Shown here one piece after another: positions 56,861 through 64,000 of a DNA stretch of 64,000 nucleotides. A program made the translations under genes and the position numbers. Each line of letters starts with the position of its first letter. Within the stretch, counting starts at the first letter, position 1. A model generated the notes under the pieces. The model ran no database searches, was not told the DNA's origin, and saw nothing but the letters and a program-made list of their open reading frames with translations. The stretch lies in assembly GCA_021464415.1 (NCBI GenBank), contig CM038467.1, positions 13,099,411 to 13,163,410 on the forward strand. The letters run 5' to 3'. This DNA is from Lonicera japonica. Taxonomy: Eukaryota > Streptophyta > Magnoliopsida > Dipsacales > Caprifoliaceae.

Positions 56861-57872
56861 GATTAATAATTTGCACCATCATATTATATAAACGTAAAGT
56901 AAGAAAATTATAAAATTAAATATATTGAGACAAATACGGGATGAAAACTCCCGTACCCAAACCAAATTAATTTTAAAGGGCGCTGTTATTTACATCCCCT
57001 AAATGTGTCACAAATATTCCCTCCAAAATTTAGCTAAAAATACATTTTAACACCCCTTATTTATCACAAATACCCCATTCTATTGCCTGATATTATGCAA
57101 GTACTTAGCAACACACTCTCTTCATTTGAGCCGAATTTATGTGAATGTACTCACCTTCATTAAGCGAGTTTTATTTGTAAAATACTCCTTAATATTAAAC
57201 GAGTTTTTACCGACAAATTATTTCCATATAGACCAAATGCATATAATTGCACTTATCTCTCATTAGACGACTCTTAGAGAGTGTTAATGATAATATTTTT
57301 ACTAGTAAAAAATATTTGTGATAAAAATAATATTTTTGACAAATATAAAAAAGGGGTGGAGATATTGGTATCCCAATATTTCTTGGAAACACTCTCATTT
57401 TCTATTCGGTCCTTGGTAACCGAGTAAGGTGTTTACTGCTTTGTTATAAAAGATCGAATATAAATTTAATAATGTCTTAGTTAATTATCAAAAACCGACT
57501 ATATAAATTTATACTTAGCTTTCAAAAAGTGAGTAACATATATTTTATTTAATTATAAATAAAAATAAAAGTATTATTGTGTATTTTTCAAAGTGCTGAT
57601 ATGTCCGCCCACGTAAATAACGTAATTAACACTGTCCATTTTAAAAGTTCTGAACCCAAGCTCGCCCCATGGAGTTAAAGATCCGCAGGTACCCAAACGT
57701 ACATATATTTTTGCTATACATCCCGGGGAAAAAAAGGGGGTCGGGGAGATTTATCTTTATAAAAATGTATACAGTGTTTGATTTGTGCTAAAAAAGAAAA
57801 AACGAAAAACGGAAGTAGGGTTTGATTTCGTAGTACCAAGCCATTGGATTATGATCATCCAGCAAACCCACG
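56861..57872. other. Non-coding, upstream of SPIRAL1-like exons
   Basis: No gene recognised. The last ~100 bp before 57873 is leader-like. Confidence 0.35.
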
Positions 57873-58070
57873 ATGGGTAGACGCGCGTGGTTTGGAGGTT
57901 AGTTATATATAATTTTTTTTTCTTCTTTAACGGTATTTTTGTTTTGGGGTTTATTATGCTTTTGGCTATTATTCTCTCAAGTTTGTGTTATATATATATA
58001 AATATATCTTTTGATTCCAATTTTGCAGGAAGGTCTTCTTGTGGAAGAAGCGGAGCCCCTACTACTAGTC
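57873..58070 (+). pseudogene. SPIRAL1-like N-terminal exons (fragment)
   Basis: An ATG at 57873 opens MGRRAWFG, then a GT donor after 57897. After a 131-bp intron with a TTGCAG acceptor, 58029-58070 reads GRSSCGRSGAPTTS and runs into GTAAGA. The layout and wording resemble the first exons of plant SPIRAL1 microtubule proteins (MGRG...GGGQSSLG...SGEAP), which regulate cortical microtubules, but several residues of the conserved block are missing. No later exon was found. Treat as a possible fragment. Confidence 0.35.
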
Positions 58071-58414
58071 GTAAGATCCCTATCTTATGCTTTTTTCTTT
58101 TTTTATTCTATTGCTGTTTGAAGTGAACTATTGCTAAAGTCTAATTGAAATTTTGTTTGTTTATTTGTTTGTTTATGAACAGATTTTCGTTTTATAATTT
58201 TGTTTACTAGTAGCTTAATAATACATAATTACTACCACCAAATATAATAATATATATATACAATAGACTTCATTACTCTATATATTATAATTCTTTTGGT
58301 TAATACACATTAACAACGATCAATTTATAATCGATCGACTCTATTTGTAGGTTACGATCGCCAGAGTTTAGGTTAGGAAGAAGAAAATATGAGATGCTTG
58401 CTACGGGGTGAAGA

Positions 58415-59250
58415 CACCCCAAATCTTAACCCCCACAAGAACCCTAAAAGTACTCGGAAGTCACATTTTGAGTCTAGAACCCACTCACACACTAGAAAAT
58501 ATTTTTTAGAGGGTTTGTCGCATGACAAACTACTTTGTATTTGGGTTTTTGCATGACAAAGCCATTTGTTACACGACAAACCAGGCTTTATCGCAAGATA
58601 ATTTTCCCAAACACAGACCATCCACCCCATGACACATCAGTCTGTCAAAAGCAACAGTTCAACCGTTGTCGTATGATATTTTCTTATATATCGCGCCACA
58701 ATCTCCCCACTATTGAGGATTGTCATGCAACAAACCTTCCCAGCACTATAAATATGCTTGCACCCCAAAAGTTTGAAATACAGCATTTTAGAAGAATAAA
58801 AATCTCCCTAATCCCTGTAACTTTAAATCTTTTAAGCATATTTAAAGTCTGAATCATGTGTTCATCTTATTTCTGAAGAAAGTCTCAAATCCATGTCTCA
58901 ACACTCGAAGTGTTATATTCTGGAGTCAAATTCTTGAAAATATCTGGAGAAAAAAATATGATATCAACCAGAATCTCATCTTGTAGACACCCCAATCTAT
59001 GACCCCTGCAAGAACCCTAAAAACTATCAAAAAAATACCTTTTGGAGTCCAAAGCTCACCCACACACTAGAAACTACTTCGAGAGGTTTGTTGTCCAAAC
59101 AAACTTATTTCCAGTAGGGTTTGTCATACGACAAATCAATTTGTCGCACTACAAATCCTTGTTTATCGCGAGACAAGTTTTTCATACACAGATCAACCAT
59201 TTTCTGACACATCAGTCTATCAGAAATATCACTTCAATTTTATGTCATGG
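58415..59250 (+). repeat. Diverged direct repeat with GACAAA motifs
   Basis: About 245-bp segments at about 58415-58660 and 58985-59250 are similar in order: 'ACACCCCAA..', 'CAAGAACCCTAAAA', 'CACACACTAGAAA', 'GACAAA' blocks, 'GACACATCAGTCT'. Both contain several imperfect palindromes around TTTGTCGYRYGACAAA. Function unknown; probably part of a retrotransposon leader. Confidence 0.5.
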
Positions 59251-59465
59251 GACATATGGACATTCTTTTTTACCCCGAGCTCTTCAATATGTCCATTACT
59301 ATTTGATGAAGTCGTGTGTGGTCGTTTTGTATTCCTTAGAGAACGTACAAACGTGCGATATTGGGTCTGTGAGTGGACAGTTAAGGCTTTGAATTGACAC
59401 TTAACTTCTCCTATACACTTTATATAAACCCTTTTTCCTTAAGAGGAATTTTTACTTTTCATTTT

Positions 59466-60741
59466 TCCTTCTCTTGAACCTTAGGCACTTCAGAGCCCAG
59501 AAGCACCCACAGACGACCTTCTCTCTTGATAATCTGGCCCACGTACCATCATTTGATCATAGCTTTAAGAGATTTTTAAGTGTTTCCATGGTAGATTTCA
59601 TCGAGCGTGTTCCATACTTTGCCTCCACCATTTCTTTACATGCTTTAGCCATTCTCATGGACCGTTTTACTAGCAATGGTCAGAACTTGAAGATTCCCAC
59701 CAACACAGAGCAGGGCTCTTCTATAGGAAATGCTCACACTCTCCTTAAAGTAAGGTCAATTAAAATTCTGAATAGCGAAGGAAAGCTGGCCAGCATATGC
59801 ATCCCTCCCAATGTGTCCAACTACACTAAAGACATAAAAAAATATTTGGAATACATTAGCTCTCTTGCAGCTTTCTGTATTCCCTCGACCTTCTCCGCAC
59901 TCAACATACCAAACCTGAGGACAAGATATTAAATCCCCAATTCCATTAGGATCAGAGCTCTAGGTCTCGAGGAGAGAGTCTACTACTATAGACCAGGAGA
60001 GGTATGCTTTAATGAGTCCGTGTTCGAACATGGGCTAAGATTCCCCATGGACGACCACGTGAGGGAGCTGTTAGTAACTATGGACCTTGCTCTAGCTCAA
60101 GTCATCCCAAACATGTGGTCTTGTCTCATAGGGTCGGTCTTGATCTTCAGAGCCATCTCTCCCGGCAGTCATGATGTAACCATTGATGAATTCATTCTTC
60201 TCTTTCAGCCCAAAGATAGCAGGGGTAAGAACAAAAGGGTCCTCAGTTGTCCTTCGAGGTTGGGGTTCTCAAAAATAACTTACAACTTCCCAGATAGCTT
60301 CTGAAACTGGAAGAAGCGGTTCTTCTTCGTCTCTGGTGAGGATTGGGTGCATGACTCCAGATATCCCAGTCTTTACGACCTCAAGCGCTGGTTTTGGAGA
60401 TAGATTCCATAAGTAAGTATTGACCTTTCCATCCCCTATTCTTTTCATGCGTTTCTTTGACTTTTACATATTAGACCACAAACTCCGCGTTCATTTCCTT
60501 TTTAGTTAAGGAGATGAAACATGTGCTGGTGAAGTCGAATTGGATAGCGAACACCACAGACTTCTTCCTCAAGCACTACGCTAATATTGTGGCTTCAGCG
60601 ATGCTGTGGAGGTACAGCCTGGACCCCAGACCTACAAACATCGGTGATAACATACTCACAATGGGAGACCTCCCACTTCTGGATGTGCTCCTGACCTCCG
60701 AGCGCAACGATCGAGGGTTACAGGCCTTAAAAGCTACCTAA
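59466..60741 (+). pseudogene. Putative gypsy-type transposon protein, decayed
   Basis: The best-preserved piece (about 60008-60300) reads FNESVFEHGLRFPMDDHVRE, then LLVTMDLALAQVIPNMWSCL and IGSVLIFR. This matches the plant domain labelled putative gypsy-type transposon (PF04195 type: F-x-x-GlrfP...la-aQ--PN-W--liG---l). Frames before and after (59474-59932, 60514-60741) are disrupted. The right end is cut by the LTR at 60751. Confidence 0.55.
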
Positions 60742-60750
60742 AAAGGAGGG

Positions 60751-62539
60751 TGTTGGTCGAAAAATATCCTAGAGGGGGGGTGAATAGGGTTTTTAAAACT
60801 TAATGCGGAATTTAAAAACTTTTCGAAAATATTTAAGTAAAACAATTTACTAAACAAATTTATTAAGGAATATAAGCAAATAAATAATCAAGCACAAGAG
60901 CAAATAATTAAGCAATCTCAAACAATTTAAACAATCAATAATAAAGAGATTGAGTTAGAAAGATTGAACCGATTTGAAGTCCAAGGCTTTTTGTCCACAC
61001 GATTTTGGTTTACCAAACCATAGTCCGCGCTCGGTTAGTTCCCCGAGAATTTCCACTAAAATCAATCTCCTTCCGGGTGAAGATCAAACCTCTACAAGTG
61101 TTGTCTCATACACTTTACAAGTATTGCTACACCACAATACTCTCACAAGATACTCTCTTGCTAACCTTGTGAAATTTACCTTTCACAATTTCTAAACAAG
61201 AATTTACCTTCTTGTTTTTTCTATGAGATTTACCTCTCACAATTGAATACAAAATTGTTTGGTGATTCACACCAATTTAAAATAACTCTCAAGTGTTTAA
61301 AAGAATACAATTTAAAGCTCACACTAGAGTTATCCTATTTGATCAAGATGATATAGCTCAAATGATAATGATTGATCAAAAATAATTTCTTGAATCTTTG
61401 AATAATGAAGATAGATGAAGAATAGAGTATATAAATGATTCAAGGTGTTTAGAATGAATCTTGGAAGTCATATTTATAGTCCCAAAAGTGATATAGCCGT
61501 TTGTGGAGGAAATATAAATTAATGGGGCAAAAATGCACTTTTGATAAAGTTCCAACGGCTATTTTTGGCCATGTAGTCGACTCCCTAGTGACCCATGTAG
61601 TCGACTACATGGTGTAGTCGACTACCCCATAATCCATGTAGTCGACTACATGGTTCTGGAGATAGATTGCTGCAGACAGCAAATTTCCGATTTGTTTTGA
61701 TCATATCTCATTAACCAGTCGTTGGAACTTGATGAAATTTTGGATATAAGTACTATAATGTGTTATATAACTTTTATCCAAATTTCATAATGATCGGAGT
61801 CCGGGAAGGCCTCCAACAAATCGTTAGATCAAATTTGCGCAAAAACGGAGCGAATCTAGAAAGGGAAAAATAAAAATTTTTGCAATTAAGTTCCAAAATC
61901 AATTTTGATGCTTGGGATAGGTTAAATATAATATCCTAAGACATCTATTTTCATGAGAGCTCAAAATATGCTCAAATCAATTTAATATGAAATTATTTGA
62001 AAATCGGTTTTTGCAAGAATGATGTTTTGAAATGATTTTGATTCAAACTTGGTTTTGATCAATCTAATAATGATGCAAGTTCATGTTTGAGCTATATAAT
62101 CAATCAATTAAGAAACTTTACATTAATCCTAAGCAAACACTCAATTACCGAATAGGATAGTCTTCGAATGCTTCGATTTGTTTCTTCAAATTGATTCTTC
62201 ACTTGAAGCTTTTCCCTTGAAGCTTTTGCATATGATTCTTGATCTTTGTGCTTCATGGATTTGCATTGCTAGCTTGTGAGTGATGAGATTGATCTTCTTG
62301 TCTTGTCCAACGCTTGTAGAAGAATGATCTTGATTCGGGTAGATCGGTTTTAGTCGAATGCTTCGTTGACTTGATTGGATATTTGATTGAATGATCCTTG
62401 TCATACTTCTTTTGAGCAATCATGTTATTCTTGATTTTTCAAATAAGAAATCTATAATCTTATATCAAGAACATGTTAAATTACACATGATTGATTTATT
62501 GTTATTATCAAAATAAGATTAAGACCTTCAAGGTCAACA
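60751..62539 (-). repeat. 1.79-kb LTR of a Copia-type element (3' LTR)
   Basis: On the minus strand it starts TGTTGACCTTGAAGG and ends CGACCAACA; on the plus strand it starts TGTTGGTCG and includes CCTAGAGGGGGGTGAATAGGG, wording common at the ends of plant Copia LTRs. It directly follows the purine tract at 62540-62556 on the minus strand. The partner LTR lies outside the window. Confidence 0.8.
61573..61653. repeat. Cluster of GTCGAC-centred palindromes in the LTR
   Basis: Two perfect 20-bp palindromes CCATGTAGTCGACTACATGG (61593-61612 and 61634-61653) plus two partial copies (GTAGTCGACT at 61573, TGTAGTCGACTAC at 61613) lie within 81 bp. Confidence 0.95.
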
Positions 62540-62556
62540 ATCTCCCCCTTTTTGAT
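62540..62556 (-). other. Polypurine tract
   Basis: On the minus strand a TCAAAAAGGGGGAGAT tract abuts the LTR. It is the usual purine tract (preceded by TTGTCATCA) of Copia elements of the Sirevirus/Tork type. Confidence 0.85.
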
Positions 62557-62879
62557 GATGACAATAAATTAATGTGTGTTTTCAATAATAAGTATAAATA
62601 GCATATGAATAATTGAAATATGCTCCCGCTCAATTTATGCATAGATAAAATAAATGATTTGTAAAAAACATTGCATATATTTGAGATAGTTTTAAAAACA
62701 ATAAAACAATTTTGATCTCAAATAAAGTTTTCAAAAGAAAACAATTAATAATGTTAAAGACATAAAGCATTTAATAGTCTTACCAACATTGATTGCTACC
62801 AACAAACATTTTCTCCCCCTATGGCAACATCAAAAAGGGCCAAGGCCACGGAGAGAAAATGGTAGCCTCCATGAGTGCT
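62557..62879 (-). other. Untranslated tail between gag and purine tract
   Basis: No pol domain is present in the 323 bp between the gag stop and the purine tract, so pol is missing from this position. Confidence 0.6.
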
Positions 62880-64000
62880 TCATCGATGAGGCCAAGGTGT
62901 GTATGCCTCTCCATCTTTTGCCATAAGGCAAAGGTGGGCCACCTCCTCATCGCTTGACTCGATATCGGTTTCTTCTTCTTCCGATTCGCTTAAAATTTCT
63001 TTGAAAGCATGCTTCAATCTTTTGTATAGCTCTTTCCTCTTTGCTTTCTTATCTCTTTTCTTTTCTTTTCTAACCGGACAATTTGATTTGTAATGTCCCA
63101 GTTTTTGACAATGAAAGCACTTCCTTTCCTCATTATCAACTTTAGGAAGAGTTGATCCATCATCAAAGTTCTTTGAGGATGAGGGATAGTTGTTGATCTT
63201 CCCTTGGGAGTACTTCTTCTTTGCTAGGAATTTCTCAAATTTCCTAGAGAGAAGTGCTATGTCTTCATCTTCTCCCATTGACTCAAGGCCATCCTTATGT
63301 TGGCTTACTTTGAGGGCTAGATTCTTTTTCGGTTTTGCATTTACTTCATCTTCTCTTTCCAACTCTTTCTCAGGGGTTTTAAGAGAACCCAATAGCTCAT
63401 CCATGCTCAAGGTCTTGAGATTCTTGGCCTCTTGTATGGCCGTCACCTTAGGTCTCCATTTCTTGGGAAGAATCCTAAGAATCTTTCGAATTTTCTCTTC
63501 ATTAGAGTAAACCTTGCCAAGAAGGTCCAAAGCGTTAGTGAGAATAGAAAATCGACTATACATGAAAGCAAGTGATTCGTTAGGCTCCATCTTAAACAAT
63601 TCATAATCATGGACAAGAATATTAATATTGTCCTCCTTCACTTAGGAGGTTCCTTCATAGGTAACCTCAAGCTTGTCCCAAATCTCTTTTGCCGTTTTGC
63701 AACTAGAGATTTTGTTGTATTCATCCATAGTTAATGCACAATGTAAAGAGTTTAAAGCTTTGGCATTGTATTGGATTTTTCTAATATCATGCTCATTGTA
63801 TTCGGATATAGACTTGGGAATAACATTTCCCATTTCGTCGGTTTTTGTAATTTCATAAGGTCCAACAAGTGTAACCTTCCATTGTTCAAAATCATTTACT
63901 TGTAAAAATGTACTCATTCTATTTTTCCAATAGCTATAGTTTTTGCCATCAAGCAATGGTGGTCTATAAGTGGAAGCACCTTCGGAAAGGCAAGTTCCTT
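62880..64000 (-). pseudogene. Copia gag, gag-only element, with premature stop
   Basis: The frame is open to the window edge (SEGASTYRPPLLDGKNYSYW) and contains the usual gag helices (AKEIWDKLEVTYEGTS). An in-frame TAA at 63642-63644 interrupts it, followed in the same frame by VKEDNINILVHDYELFKMEP, a Lys/Glu-rich region and a CCHC knuckle (CFHCQKLGHYKSNC). It ends at 62880 after an acidic tail. In full-length elements the TAA codon would be a sense codon, most simply Gln. Because the purine tract follows within about 330 bp and no pol is present, the element is of the TR-GAG (gag-only) class. The 5' LTR lies to the right of the window. Confidence 0.85.

Noticed and set aside
56400..56882. 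Overlapping frames of about 123 codons on both strands
   Set aside because: Both are products of the GC-rich composition and lack recognisable domains.

Overview
This window looks like AT-rich nuclear DNA from a flowering plant, most likely a eudicot. The evidence is plant-specific gene families (a LOB-domain protein, a KIC/PBP1-type EF-hand protein, an EXECUTER-like domain, possibly SPIRAL1), spliced exons with GT/AG borders, and many plant transposon families. The species cannot be named. Most of the 64 kb is layered transposon sequence. Host genes are few, partly unrecognised and widely separated.

Layout: 0-5.7 kb is mostly empty, with one intact 332-aa gene of unknown function at 4067-5065 that has a likely mitochondrial presequence. 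5.7-9.3 kb is the most interesting object: a complete LTR retrotransposon (two apparently identical 289-bp LTRs, 5-bp target duplication ATGGG, tRNA-Met primer site, polypurine tract). It has no gag-pol. Instead it carries a 497-codon open frame with a LOB (LBD) DNA-binding domain, preceded by an array of about 19 CACGTG G-boxes and followed by a 42-nt poly(A) tract and two successive Copia 3' ends. 9.5-10.2 kb holds an EXECUTER-like pseudogene. 11.0-23.2 kb holds scattered exons of an unrecognised gene, with an old minus-strand Copia element (17.1-23.0 kb) in the gap before its probable last exon. That Copia shares its primer site, 3' end and a short version of the G-box leader with the LOB-bearing element, so it is a relative and a possible helper type, although this copy is itself dead.

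24.5-26.8 kb is an old hAT element with two nested insertions: a 544-bp hAT MITE and a solo LTR of the Cassandra type carrying a 5S rRNA module. 29.1-32.7 kb is a probable Helitron containing a Tourist-like MITE, a MULE-type MITE with a perfect 9-bp duplication, and a 776-bp hAT derivative with a perfect 8-bp duplication. 32.9-34.8 kb is a long inverted-repeat element with 230-bp tandem repeats inside. 35.7-37.1 kb is a Pack-MULE-like element with about 290-bp terminal inverted repeats that has captured a KIC/PBP1 EF-hand gene, now shortened by a frameshift. 39.5-40.6 kb is a two-exon gene of unknown function.

43-55 kb is a nest of decayed Ty3/gypsy elements. One gag reading frame is split between 46.7-46.9 kb and 54.5-55.1 kb by a later insertion that itself contains 0.8-kb direct repeats. 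56.4-56.9 kb is a GC-rich island of unclear origin. 57.9-58.1 kb has two small exons resembling the SPIRAL1 N terminus. 59.5-60.7 kb carries remnants of a 'putative gypsy-type transposon' protein. 60.75 kb to the right edge is a minus-strand Copia-type element with a 1.79-kb LTR that appears to encode only gag, interrupted by a stop codon; it runs out of the window.

Two independent gene captures by different mechanisms (an RNA-mediated capture of a LOB gene and a DNA-mediated capture of an EF-hand gene) lie within 30 kb, and the LOB-bearing element looks very young.
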